From Diacronema lutheri (lineage: Eukaryota > Haptophyta > Pavlovophyceae > Pavlovales > Pavlovaceae), in NCBI GenBank assembly GCA_019448385.1, contig JAGTXO010000023.1, positions 186,001 to 250,000 on the forward strand: a stretch of 64,000 nucleotides of DNA, in the 5' to 3' direction. A program made the position numbers and the translations under genes. This document shows positions 50,401-59,171 of the stretch, piece by piece (the stretch's first letter is position 1; every line of letters starts with the position of its first letter). The notes below the pieces were generated by a model. The model made no database searches, was not told the DNA's origin, and was given only the letters and a program-made list of their open reading frames with translations.

Positions 50401-51883
50401 CGCGCACTCGTACGACGTGCTCGCGGCGGGCGCCGAGTGCTCGCCACCCGCGCGCGTGCGCGCCGGCGTCTCGCCGCCGCGCGCCGCCGACGCGGCCGGC
50501 GCGCCTGGCCCGAGCGCGGGCGGCGGGCCAGCCTCTGACGGCGCGGGCACGTGGGTGACGACCGTGCTGCCGGCCGGCACGCGCGCGCGGCACGTGCAGC
50601 TCGCGCTCGGCACGGCGGAAGGCCGCGCGGGCTACTTTGGCGTGCTCGAGGTCGAGATTCTCGGCTGCTGCTACGCGCCCGCGCAGACGCCGCCGGCTGA
50701 CGCGCTTTCCGCCTCGTCGTCGGCTGAGCAGGGCGGCAGCTGGTGCACGCACGCGCGCGAGATGGCCGAGGTTGCGCGCGTGGCGGCGGCGGCGGCGGCG
50801 GCGGCGGGCCCGGGCGGCAGCGGCGAGCCAAACGCCTTCTCGCACGAGTCGATCCGCGTGCCCGCGCTCCTCGCCGGCGCGGGGCTGCTCGTCGCATCGC
50901 TCGGTGTCGCCGCGCTCGTCCGCGCGCGTCTCGCTGCGCTCCGCCTCGGCCGGACCCACGCGTCGTCCCGCTCAGGCCGACTGGGCGGCACGCGGCGCGC
51001 GCAGTCGGGCCGGCTCGGCAAGAGCGTGCGCTGGGCCGACCAGCACGCGCCCGCAACCGACGGGTACATCCTGCCTTATGCGCGCTTACGCCTCGCCGCG
51101 GCGCCTGCGCCGCGCGAGGCCAATCTGACGGCAGGCGGGCTGCACGGCGTTGCCGAGGGTGAGGAGGGCGACGGCGATGGCGACGAGGCACCGCCCTCGC
51201 CGCCACCGCCGCGCGCGTACAGTGACGCGTGGCCGCGCGCGCAGCCGAGCGCCGGCGCGGCTAGCGCTGCGCTCAATGGTGCGACGCCGCTCGCCGGCTT
51301 GCCGGCCGCCGCGGTCGCCAAGACGCCGCCCTTCGCAACGCCGCCGGAGAGCCCGGCATGCGCCGCGCTCAACGGCGCGACGCACGCGCACGCGCTGCCA
51401 AAGGCGCACCTCAACGACGACCAATCGTGGTCGCCGCCCGCGGTCGATGCGCGCGCGCACGCGCCGCCCACCGCGCAGCCGCGCGCGCCGCGCCTTGCGC
51501 ACGCGGCCGGCGGCGCAGCGGCGGCCGGCGGCGCACGCGCGTCCACGTGCCCGGCTCCGTGGCCGGCGCCGCCGCACCACGCGGGCGCGGCCGTGCGCTC
51601 GACCGCGCCCGCCGCGCCCGCCGAGCCGCCCCTCGCCACGCGGGCCGACGACGACGCGCGTGTTGAGCGCGCGAGCGACGCGAGCGGCAGCACGGAGGCA
51701 ACGGACGACCTCGAGCCGCGCGCGCAGCTCGCCGCGCCCGAACCGGCGGCCGACGCTGCGTCGAGCCGAATGGCCGCCAGCTGTCGGCGCCTAGGCATCG
51801 GCGCCTCAAACGCGCCGGGCGGGTCGGCCGCAGCGGGCTGTGCTGCCCCCCGCGCGCGGGGCGAATTCTCGCAGCTCATGTGA
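47447..51883 (+). CDS. Type I membrane protein with kringle and three discoidin (F5/8 type C)-like domains
   Basis: Uninterrupted 1478-codon frame. A signal peptide (about 1-25) is followed by a kringle: CYTRNDRSDYRG from residue 28, SSCMRWSDVP, HNYCRR, CAWCF and, after a Pro-rich insertion, LWECCDVGLPSQSC. Three regions then resemble discoidin domains: about 375-580, about 610-825 (AVDLRGPHELIAVDVLWG, FVRVRGVS, VRELQVRGC) and about 920-1065 (ERALDGDSGTSWESKE, LHFDLRASCALTAVRVLW, EVEILGC). Low-complexity Gly/Ala/Arg inserts separate strands. A hydrophobic helix near residues 1140-1162 (PALLAGAGLLVASLGVAALV) is followed by basic residues and a 300-residue Pro/Ala-rich cytosolic tail. It is probably a cell-surface receptor or adhesin binding glycans or lipids. 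It diverges from the U-box gene. Confidence 0.8.
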   Translation: MAPQFAAGAMLVWAACACVGATADASECYTRNDRSDYRGTVSVTVRNSSCMRWSDVPTGDELARLSRHVSLFPSGYDPDALGLGEHNYCRRAGRDTFACAWCFIERPPAPPPHPPPSPAPAARRPRRSRGAPRVSMGRLWECCDVGLPSQSCGGAGAPATAADGRATLPPPSAPSPPPPPSPALSSHSAYMAAAAGTAFLYARGATCGTFVDTALPSARDCIALAGTAAASGGGGATSSIGAYGAGCDDMFAAFDVSSGMCGWCRRSQLLEEGGLIPRATSNVFRIAQHRRQRMPPPADWAAPGSAAAAAWYDRLNAHAPPGAPGGRPNGGSGGGAGPQPRAPLTPEAAPDTPAAGDGARGARAQAEHLSSSLTCADGSRAFDLARDSLASATSYAESPLLSSARAAVDGSDTTSWLSAQREPNAGGGGGGGGGARGAPRSVGVGTCDSLTLDLQRVGRVGAISLLWDPTGYARSTQPMGSADGQRWWPLTPPIPAGRADAGAGEGGGGAAEAAVEAVAEAEVEADEAADGGADWVVGNALDEPLGGGGGGSGGGGVRYVRLDFAQPAGSSRRLALLTARVHGCALVDAPLGAMPRQRDVLPLPRAQRESGAWCTPHLAVDLAASVGRAFASSAQSSWFRAGNALDGAPATRWASAYPHGNYGTPESLRAANQLADREWVAVDLRGPHELIAVDVLWGAAHAREYAIDISADGYQWEEAARERRSHGYADAWLSTRLLPGAPRTPVRAGDAGAVAGPAGARAPAAHDAAGGADGARAASAHATGDGRVVAQFVRVRGVSRASAYGFSVRELQVRGCALPPLLPAVPAPLVWADARARAQTHAQLALADGGWFGGWPGALGGGGGGGGAAPASGSAMGGAMGGAAQPQQPPAGAWRGRLLAPHVSPAACARGGAPAEDVAAAFRAAGSASSSRVAWGVLHAPERALDGDSGTSWESKETALQRLHFDLRASCALTAVRVLWANGAAAHSYDVLAAGAECSPPARVRAGVSPPRAADAAGAPGPSAGGGPASDGAGTWVTTVLPAGTRARHVQLALGTAEGRAGYFGVLEVEILGCCYAPAQTPPADALSASSSAEQGGSWCTHAREMAEVARVAAAAAAAAGPGGSGEPNAFSHESIRVPALLAGAGLLVASLGVAALVRARLAALRLGRTHASSRSGRLGGTRRAQSGRLGKSVRWADQHAPATDGYILPYARLRLAAAPAPREANLTAGGLHGVAEGEEGDGDGDEAPPSPPPPRAYSDAWPRAQPSAGAASAALNGATPLAGLPAAAVAKTPPFATPPESPACAALNGATHAHALPKAHLNDDQSWSPPAVDARAHAPPTAQPRAPRLAHAAGGAAAAGGARASTCPAPWPAPPHHAGAAVRSTAPAAPAEPPLATRADDDARVERASDASGSTEATDDLEPRAQLAAPEPAADAASSRMAASCRRLGIGASNAPGGSAAAGCAAPRARGEFSQLM

Positions 51884-51943
51884 CATCAGACATGGCAATT
51901 GAGTCATAGCGGGCCTTCCGGGCCGCGGCCTTAGCTGCACGGG

Positions 51944-54900
51944 CTACGACGCCTCGCTCCCGAGCTCTTTCCGTACCTCGGCGAGGATAAAGTCGACAAA
52001 CTGGTCGTACCCGTACTGCGCGCGGCCACCGCCCGTAGCGCCCGGCCTGCCGCGGGCCCACGGCCCGGCCGCGGCGCCCGACGATGCGTCGTCCTCGATG
52101 AGCGCGGGGAAGAAGTGCGCGCGCGCGGCCTCGTCGTCCGCCTCGCAGATCACCTCGGTGGGCGTGAGCAGTCGGTCCGACTTGCGCCGCTCAACCTCAA
52201 CGCGGATTGCGCTCGACTCGCTCGGCGGCCACGGCGGCGCGGGCGCGGGTGCAGCGTCGGTCCCGTCGACGTGGGCATCCACCCGCACGGCGTCGGCCGC
52301 AAACGGCCGAGAAGCGCCCGCGTCTGCGCGGTGCGGCGCGTGGACGGCGTCGCTCGCGGCGGTGGCGGCGGCGCGCGCCATCGTGGCGGGCCGGAGCGGC
52401 GTGCCGCCCGCCAGCGGCGCGGCCAGATGCTCGACGTCGCCGGCTGCCCCTCCGGCGGGTGGCGGCGAAGGCGGCGGTGGCGCCGGCGGCGGTGCGAGTG
52501 GCGTCGAAGTCTCGCGCGCGGGCGGCGGCACGTTCGGCGAGCGGATGGCGCCGATGGTGGGCGGCGGCGCATCGCGCGCGCCCGTCGGGCTGGGCATGCT
52601 GTAGAGCGTGGGTGGCGCCTTCGGTGGCGGCGTCTGCCCTCTGCGGTAGATGACAAGGCTCGTGTACCCGTCGAGAAGGAAGATTGATCCTTGCGCCTTG
52701 TCGAGCGCGTGGCGCGAGAGGCGCAGATCGAGCTGCACCACCTCGCTCCCGTCGGCGGAGTAGGCAATCAACGCCGGGTAGACGGCGACCTCGAGCGCTC
52801 GTGGCGGCAGCTGCTCGTAGAGGTAACGGCACGCAGCGCGCTCGTCGGGCGTGAGGGTGTGCGCGCAGAGCGGCGTGCCCGTTGCGAGGAGGGGGCCGGT
52901 GACGAGGGCGAAGATGAGGCGGAAGAGGGGCCGAAGCGCCGGGCAGAGCAGCGCAGGGTCGGGCGCGAGCTGTCGTCGAGTGGGCGGCAAGGGGCGCGCA
53001 CCGCCCGCAATGCGCCGCGTGTGAGCGCCAGCGCGAGCGGTGCGCGGCCGCGCGCGGGTTCGCGGGAGCCGCGCGGCAGGCGACGTGGGCGCGACGCGCG
53101 GCGCGCACATCGTCCGGCCTGCCAGAGCTTGTGCGCACGCCCGGGTAGAGGGAGCGGTACCGCGCGAGAAGGCGCACGAGCCAGTCCTGCACGAGGAGCC
53201 GCCCCTCCGCCCAGCCCTCACAGCGCACGGCGTCGAAGAGCTGCGCACGTGCAGCGGGGTGGGGTGGGGGGGGGGGGGGGGGGGGCGGCGGGGAGGGGCG
53301 CAGCGGGGGAGCGGAGGGCGCGAGCGGGGGAGCGGATGGGCGCGAGCGGGGGAGCGGATGGGCGCGAGCGGGCGCACAGCCGGGGGTCGGGCACGCGGCA
53401 GGGATCCGAGCGCACGCGCGCCAGAGCGCATTGCGGGCCACGCTGCACGGCAGCGCGCGCTTGCACTGCGCGAACGCGCGCGCGCCTTGTGCGTGAGCAC
53501 GCCGAGCACGACGGCAGGCGCCACCGAGTCGAAGAGCGCCTTGGGCGACTTTGCGACGTGGTACCGCACCGTCACAACGAGCAGTCGACGCACGACGCGC
53601 AGCCCGCCAAACTCGCCCTCGCGGCGCGCGCGGCGCGCGGCGCGCGCGGACGCGTGCCGCAAGTCTCCTCGCGCGCGCGCGAGCGAGTCGCCGTCCGCCT
53701 CCTCCTCACCGCGCGAGCTGCTCGAACCGCCACCATCTGACGAGGCGCCTTCCGCCCATGCCGCCGCGCGGCGCGCGCGCGCGCGCGCGGCTGCGCGCTC
53801 GGCGCGCCGGCGCGCGCGTCGCTCCGCGCCACCGGCTCGCTCGTCGCCGTCGTCGCCGTCGCCGTCGCTCTCGCCGTCGCTCTCGTCTTCGCCCTCGCTC
53901 TCCGACTCGTCGCCGTCGGCGCAGCCGTCCGAGTGTGGGTCCGTGTTGACTGTGGAGTAGGAGAAGGCGAGCTGCACCGTCGGCAGCACGTCTGTGTCCG
54001 CAAAGCCTGCGGGCCCACTGAACGCAAAGTCAAATGCAACGGTCGTTAGCGGATCGCACCCACCCATGTGGTACAGGCCCGGGTAAGTCGCGTCCGCCGT
54101 CAGGCTGCCATACGCGCGGCACACGGCAAACTCCTGCGACGTGCGCAGCCGCAGAGAGCACCGGCCCGCGCGCGGCGCGGCGCACCGTCGGAAGACATCA
54201 GCGGGCAGCGTGCATCCGTCGGCCCACGACGCGCCGTCGTCGGGCGCGCCGCCGCCGCCGCCGCCGCCGCGCGCGCCGCCGCACGCGCCGCCGCCGCCCT
54301 TGCTCGTGTACAGGTGCAAGCAGCCGCCCGTCGCTGCGGCGAGCGGCTCGAGCGTCGCGACGCCGACCGGCGCGTGCGGCGCGACGAACAGATCGCATTG
54401 CACGCCGAGCTGCGCGGCGTCTCGACCAAGGAGGTCGTAATAGTCGGTGACGCGCTGCTGCTCACGCGCGGTGTCGCCGCCCTCCTCCTCATCCTCGCCG
54501 CCACGCGCGCCCGCTTCGTCCGCCTCGCGCGCGCGCGCCTGCCGCGCCTCCCTCCGCCGCGCCTGCAGCCGCTGCTCGCCATCGTACGCCCCCATGCCGT
54601 ACGATGGGCACGAGGCGACAAATATGAGAACACGCGCGCTCGCGAGCGGCGCGTTGTCGGCGAGCCAGTCAATGACGGCCGTGAGCGCAAAGCCGATCCC
54701 GCACCGCGCGGGCAGCGCCTCGCCGCCCCCGCCCGCCGCCTCCGAGTCGGCGCGCAGCGAGTCGATCGCGCAGGACAGCCGATGCGTGCACGCGCCGTCG
54801 AGCGGCGCGAGCGCGCGGACGAGCGGCGCAGCGACCTGCAGCGGCACGGCGGTGCCGCCGGCCGGCGCGATCGCCAGCCGCTTCACGTGCGGCTTGGGCG

Positions 54901-55495
54901 AGCGCAGCAGGAAGACGCCGAGCGAAGAGGACGCGCTCACGAGCCCAAAGAGCGTGCACGGCGCAAGCCCGCGCAGCGCGGCCGCGAGCGCGATGCGGAC
55001 CATCTCGACAAAATCGGACGAGCCGGACGTGTCGACGAGCGCGATGCAGATCGGCCGCTCGCGCACGTCCGCCGTGCTGAGCGCGCCCGCCGCCGCGCTG
55101 CCGTTCGCCGCGCGCGCGCGCGCGGCCGCGCGCGCGGCCGCGTGCGCGGGTGGCGTCGGCGCGTCCTCAGGCTCGAGCTCAATCTGGTAGGCGCTCGACG
55201 AGAGCTCGGGCAGCTCGCGGCGGCAAACGGAGGCGCCGTAGCGGTGCGGCAGCTCGTTGGTCGTCGCGCACAGCGCGCAGATCCACGCCTTGCGCATGAA
55301 GTGGCAGTAGCTGTTGATGTAAGCGTAGCAGCTGCTGCAGCGCGCGACCACGTTCGCGGGCGCGAGGCGCGACGCGTCGAACGCGCCCGCCTCGGCCTGC
55401 GCGAAGGGCGTCACCGACACGCCCCACGGAAGGCCACAGTCCTCCTTGAGCGCCGCGTTCTGCGGGAACGATGCGACGGTCGGCCGGATCGCCAT
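51944..55495 (-). CDS. Divergent Sec23/Sec24-family COPII coat protein
   Basis: Three exons, 55495-53486, 53240-53139 and 52969-51944; 1045 aa. The N-terminal zinc finger is clear (CSSCYAYINSYCH, then WICALCATTNELPHRYG). The trunk (vWA-like) domain follows: ICIALVDTSGSSDFVEMV, TLFGLVSASSSLGVFLL, RVLIFVASCPSYGMG. The beta-sandwich is interrupted by an acidic Asp/Glu/Ser run and an Arg/Ala stretch. Helical and gelsolin-like parts complete it (DWLVRLLARYRSLYP, SIFLLDGYTSLVIYRRG, YDQFVDFILAEV). Sec24 proteins select cargo for ER-to-Golgi vesicles. The finger and CGLPWGVSVTPF resemble Sec24 more than Sec23, but similarity is low, so it may be a lineage-specific paralogue. Intron 1 has a GC donor and a C-run pyrimidine tract. 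Confidence 0.8.
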   Translation of the reverse strand: MAIRPTVASFPQNAALKEDCGLPWGVSVTPFAQAEAGAFDASRLAPANVVARCSSCYAYINSYCHFMRKAWICALCATTNELPHRYGASVCRRELPELSSSAYQIELEPEDAPTPPAHAAARAAARARAANGSAAAGALSTADVRERPICIALVDTSGSSDFVEMVRIALAAALRGLAPCTLFGLVSASSSLGVFLLRSPKPHVKRLAIAPAGGTAVPLQVAAPLVRALAPLDGACTHRLSCAIDSLRADSEAAGGGGEALPARCGIGFALTAVIDWLADNAPLASARVLIFVASCPSYGMGAYDGEQRLQARRREARQARAREADEAGARGGEDEEEGGDTAREQQRVTDYYDLLGRDAAQLGVQCDLFVAPHAPVGVATLEPLAAATGGCLHLYTSKGGGGACGGARGGGGGGGAPDDGASWADGCTLPADVFRRCAAPRAGRCSLRLRTSQEFAVCRAYGSLTADATYPGLYHMGGCDPLTTVAFDFAFSGPAGFADTDVLPTVQLAFSYSTVNTDPHSDGCADGDESESEGEDESDGESDGDGDDGDERAGGAERRARRRAERAAARARARRAAAWAEGASSDGGGSSSSRGEEEADGDSLARARGDLRHASARAARRARREGEFGGLRVVRRLLVVTVRYHVAKSPKALFDSVAPAVVLGVLTHKARARSRSASARCRAAWPAMRSGARALGSLPRARPPAVRPLAPIRSPARAHPLPRSRPPLPRCAPPRRPPPPPPHPTPLHVRSSSTPCAVRAGRRGGSSCRTGSCAFSRGTAPSTRACAQALAGRTMCAPRVAPTSPAARLPRTRARPRTARAGAHTRRIAGGARPLPPTRRQLAPDPALLCPALRPLFRLIFALVTGPLLATGTPLCAHTLTPDERAACRYLYEQLPPRALEVAVYPALIAYSADGSEVVQLDLRLSRHALDKAQGSIFLLDGYTSLVIYRRGQTPPPKAPPTLYSMPSPTGARDAPPPTIGAIRSPNVPPPARETSTPLAPPPAPPPPSPPPAGGAAGDVEHLAAPLAGGTPLRPATMARAAATAASDAVHAPHRADAGASRPFAADAVRVDAHVDGTDAAPAPAPPWPPSESSAIRVEVERRKSDRLLTPTEVICEADDEAARAHFFPALIEDDASSGAAAGPWARGRPGATGGGRAQYGYDQFVDFILAEVRKELGSEAS

Positions 55496-55620
55496 CCCGG
55501 CGCGCGCGGAGAGACGCACCAGTGTGTTGTACGTCTTCCGTTTGGCCGCGCCTCTCAAAGGCGCGCGGCACAGTGCTTCTGGCGAGCACGGTGGTGTGCA
55601 CTGGCGGCGCGGCGAGCGTC
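55496..55620. promoter_or_regulatory. Divergent promoter between the Sec23/24-like gene and a small ORF
   Basis: 125 bp between opposing ATGs. Both genes would be driven from here. Confidence 0.4.
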
Positions 55621-55992
55621 ATGGCGTTGTGGGTGTTTGCGAGCGCGGTGACGTCAAGCCTGCCGCCCACCATCCTGCCCCAGCACACCTTCTCGCCGCG
55701 GCCGCTCCCGCGCATGCTGTCGGCGCGGCGGCCGGCCCTTACCGCCGACGTGCACGTCTCGATGCTCGGCACCGCGCCGCTCACGGAGCCGCTCGTCACG
55801 CTCTTCAAGGTGGAGGGCGTGCAGTGCGGCGAGGCGCACGTGCGCCGAGAAATCGTCCCGTTCGCCCAGCAGTTTGCCGGCCTGCAGATGGGCGACTGCG
55901 CGAGCATCGGCTACGTGAAGCCGACGTCGGCGCGCACTATCAGCGTGCCCGTCGTCGGCACGATCCGCATCGCGCTCTACAGCACGAGCTGA
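55621..55992 (+). CDS. Small hypothetical protein
   Basis: Frame of 123 codons from the ATG at 55621, ending at 55992. The sequence is not low complexity and has a plausible globular pattern (ALTADVHVSMLGTAPLTEPL, VTLFKVEGVQCGEAHVRREI, GLQMGDCASIGYVKP, VPVVGTIRIALYS). The first 20 residues are weakly hydrophobic and might be a signal or transit sequence. The frame is open further upstream to 55471, but that part overlaps the start of the opposing gene and looks like noise. I recognise no family. The head-to-head position 125 bp from a conserved gene supports it being real. Confidence 0.5.
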   Translation: MALWVFASAVTSSLPPTILPQHTFSPRPLPRMLSARRPALTADVHVSMLGTAPLTEPLVTLFKVEGVQCGEAHVRREIVPFAQQFAGLQMGDCASIGYVKPTSARTISVPVVGTIRIALYSTS

Positions 55993-56532
55993 GGCGGAAG
56001 GAGGGCGCTGTGCACAGCGCCGTGCGACACGGCCGCGCCGAGCACGCGCGCTCGTGCGCCCGCGCCCGCTGCCGCCGCGGCGCTCGAGTCGAGGCGGCGT
56101 GAAGCGAGCTGTGCCGCGAGGCCGGCGCTACCGAGCGGGCGCGGCTGCCGCTGCTCGCGCGAGCGAGCGCTACGCCTGGCTTGCCGACCCTCGCGCACCC
56201 GGCGGCCGCGCCCGCCAAGCGTGCTCGCTGTCGCCGCGGGCACGTAGGAGTGCGCGGCCGCCCGTTTTCGGCCCATCTTGATGTCGCTCGTGGGCCTTGC
56301 GCGCGCTCACATGGGCGCCGCGCCAGTCTCGCCTCATGCGTCTTCTCCTTTCTCCTCGCGCTCTGTGTGTGCGCTCAGGCACGTGCGGCGTCGCACTGGC
56401 CTGAGCCTTGGTGTCTGGCGCAGCCGCTGGGCATCGCGTGCAGCACTCTTGTGACGGTCAGTTGACTGGGAGTGCGCGTACACTGACCCGACAACTGCCG
56501 ACAACCGCCCCGCGTGCACGGGCGCTGCAGCC
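55993..56532. other. 540-bp intergenic region without recognised features
   Basis: It lies between the small ORF and CCT3, both rightward. Open frames here have coding composition typical of random GC-rich DNA. No repeats or RNA genes are seen. The last 200 bp probably hold the CCT3 promoter. Confidence 0.5.
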
Positions 56533-58812
56533 ATGCAAGCGCCGGTGATGGTGTTGAGTGAGCTGCCGCGCAAGCGCAGCGCCGAGCGGCGCGCGCTGCG
56601 AGGGCGCCGTGCGGCAGGCTGCCTTGCTCACGCATGCTGTTGTCCTTCTGCCTCGCCGCCTGCGCCGCGCGCGTGCAGACACCAACACGAAGCGCGAGTC
56701 GGGCCGGAAGGCCCAGCTCGGCAACATCACCGCGGGCAAGGTGCGGGCGGCTACCGTCGCGCGCTCGCGGCTGCGCGCAGGGCGTGCTTGCACATCATCG
56801 GCTGACTAGCCACGCCTCCGCGCACGCGCTTGCGCGCACGCGCTTGCGCGCACGCCGCATCGCGCGCGCCGCCGCCGCGCTCGTGCGCGCGCAGGCGGTC
56901 GCCGACATCATCCGCACGACGCTGGGCCCAAAGTCGATGCTCAAGATGCTGCTCGACCCGACGGGCGGCATCGTGATGACGAACGATGGCAACGCCATTC
57001 TGCGTGAGGTCGACGTGTCCCACCCGGGCGCAAAGTCGATGGTCGAGCTCTCGCGCGCGCAGGACGAGGAGGTGGGCGACGGCACGACTTCCGTGATCGT
57101 GATTGCGGGCGAGATGCTGCACGTGGCGGAGCCGCTGCTCCTGCGCGATTTCCACCCGACAGTGATCTGCTCCGGCTTCCTCCGCGCGCTTGACGACGCG
57201 CTCGTCGTGCTGCGCGAGCTCGCGTTCCCGATCGACCTGACGAACCGCGCCGAGCTCTCGAACCTCGTGCGCTCATCGATCGGCACAAAGTTCATCAGCC
57301 GCTTCTCCGACCAGATGGTCGAGCTCGCGCTCGACGCGGTGCAGACCGTCTACATTGACTCCGGCGGCCGCAAGGAGATCGACATTAAGCGCTACGCAAA
57401 AGTCGAGAAGCTGCCGGGCGGTGACATTGAGCATTCGCGCGTGCGCGCCGCGCAGCGCCAGCCGCGCCGTGCAACGCGCGCTGCGCCGCCGTGCGCGCGC
57501 GCCTCGCGCTGACCCTGCCCGCGCGCATCATCGCGTGCTGCGCTGGGCACCCGTCCAATCGACAGGTGCTCAAGGGCGTGATGGTCAACAAGGACGTGAC
57601 GCACCCGAAGATGCGCCGCAAGATTGAGCGGCCGCGTGTCGTGCTGCTCGACTGCACGCTCGAGTACAAGAAGAACGAGTCGGCGACGTCCGTCGAGCTG
57701 ACTGACGAGACGCAGTGGGAGGCGCTGCTCAAGCAAGAGGAGGACTGGGTCGCCGCCGTGTGCCAAGACATCCTCGCCGTCAAGCCCGACGTGGTCGTCA
57801 CCGAGAAGGGCGTCTCCGACCTTGCGCAGCACTTCCTCGTCAAGGTGCGCACGCGCGCCGGCCACGCCGACACCGCCGGCCACCGCGCTCATGTGCGCGC
57901 GTGCGCTACGTCGCGCAGGCGGGCGTGACTGTCCTGCGCCGGATGCGCAAGACGGACAACAACCGCATCGCGCGCGCGGTCGGCGCGACGATCGTCAACC
58001 GCCCCGAGGAGCTCAAGGAGTCGGACGTGGGCACGGGCTGCGGCCTCTTCGAGGTCGCAAAGATTGGCGAGGAGTGAGCGCGCGCCGCGCCGCGCCACGC
58101 CGCGCACAGCGCGCACCGCACCGGCGATTGGTGGCGGCTGCGACGCGCGCGCGCCTGCGGCGGTGGGGCCTCGCCCTCACGCGCATCCCGCGCGCCTCGG
58201 TCCCGCGTCGCGGTGCGCAGGTACTTTACGTTTTTTGTCGACTGCGACGCGCCCAAGGCGTGCACAATCCTGCTGCGCGGCGCGTCAAAGGACGTGCTCA
58301 ACGAGGTGGAGCGCAACTTGCTCGACGCCATGTGCGTCGCGCGCAACATCTACCAGGCGCCGATGCTCGTGCCCGGCGGCGGCGCGTGCGAGATGGCGCT
58401 CTCCGTCGCGCTCGCGCACAAGTCGAAGGCGGTGCCCGGCGCGCTGCAGTGGCCGTACAAGGCGGCGGGCCAGGCGTTCGAGGTGATCCCGCGCACGCTC
58501 GCACAGAACTGCGGGTGCGATGTGGTGCGCATCGTCACCGAGCTGCGCGCCAAGCACGCGAGCGCGGCGAGCGCGGGCGGCCCGCCGGTCGCGTGGGGCA
58601 TCGACGGCGAGAAGGGCGTGATCTGCGACATGCGCGCCCTCGGCGTGTGGGAGCCGCTGATCGTCAAGCAGCAGACCGTCAAGACGGCTGTCGAGATGAC
58701 GTCGATGCTGCTGCGCATCGACGACATCGTGTCGGGCATGCAGCACAAGGCGCCCGCCAAGGCGACCAGAGCCGAGCCCGCCGGCGGCGAGGACGAGGGC
58801 GGCGGCAACTGA
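56533..58812 (+). CDS. CCT3: Chaperonin TCP-1 gamma subunit (CCT3)
   Basis: Six exons: 56533-56557, 56679-56740, 56895-57440, 57566-57844, 57919-58073 and 58221-58812; 552 aa (human 545), all GT-AG and phase-consistent. Group II chaperonin blocks are complete: NTKRESGRKAQLGNITAGK, IIRTTLGPKSMLKMLLDP, GGIVMTNDGNAILRE, DEEVGDGTTSV (ATPase Asp), KPDVVVTEKGVSDLAQH, RKTDNNRIARAVGA, LVPGGGACEMAL and TAVEMTSMLLRIDDIVSG. The opening and the VLKGVMVNKDVTHPKMRR block mark it as the gamma subunit. CCT folds actin and tubulin in the cytosol. The first exon is only 25 bp and carries nine residues. The join at GEE-YFTFFVDC restores the conserved block exactly. Intron 4 is 74 bp. Confidence 0.98.
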
Positions 58813-59171
58813 GCCCGAGGGGCGCTCGAAGCCCGGGCGGCGATGAGGTCGGGGGTGCGCGTCGGCCCGCGCGGCAGCCGGGCCGCGCGCCGCCGAGGGC
58901 GCGTCTCCGCGCTGGCCGCGCGCTGCGTGCACGACCACGGCGCCTGCGCGCGAGTCGTCTTGTCGACGCCGTCGCTCGACCGGCGCTGGACGTTAGCGGC
59001 TTGACCGCCCTGGCCGGTGAGCCGGGAATTTCGGTGAATCCATTCGCCGCCGCAATCAAAAACGGAGGACTTGTCTCGATGCCACGTCTGCCCAAACCGC
59101 ATAAAACTTGTCCGCCGCTGGCAGGTGCGCCCAGTCCACCACCAGGCGCGCGCCTTGGACGCGCACGCCGC
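58813..59171. other. 359-bp intergenic region upstream of the bZIP gene
   Basis: The left half is GC-only low complexity (CCT3 3' side). The right half (about 59010-59110) is AT-richer (caatcaaaaacggagg; ccgcataaaacttg) and probably the bZIP promoter or leader. The bZIP frame stays open to an ATG at about 59079, an alternative start. Confidence 0.45.
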
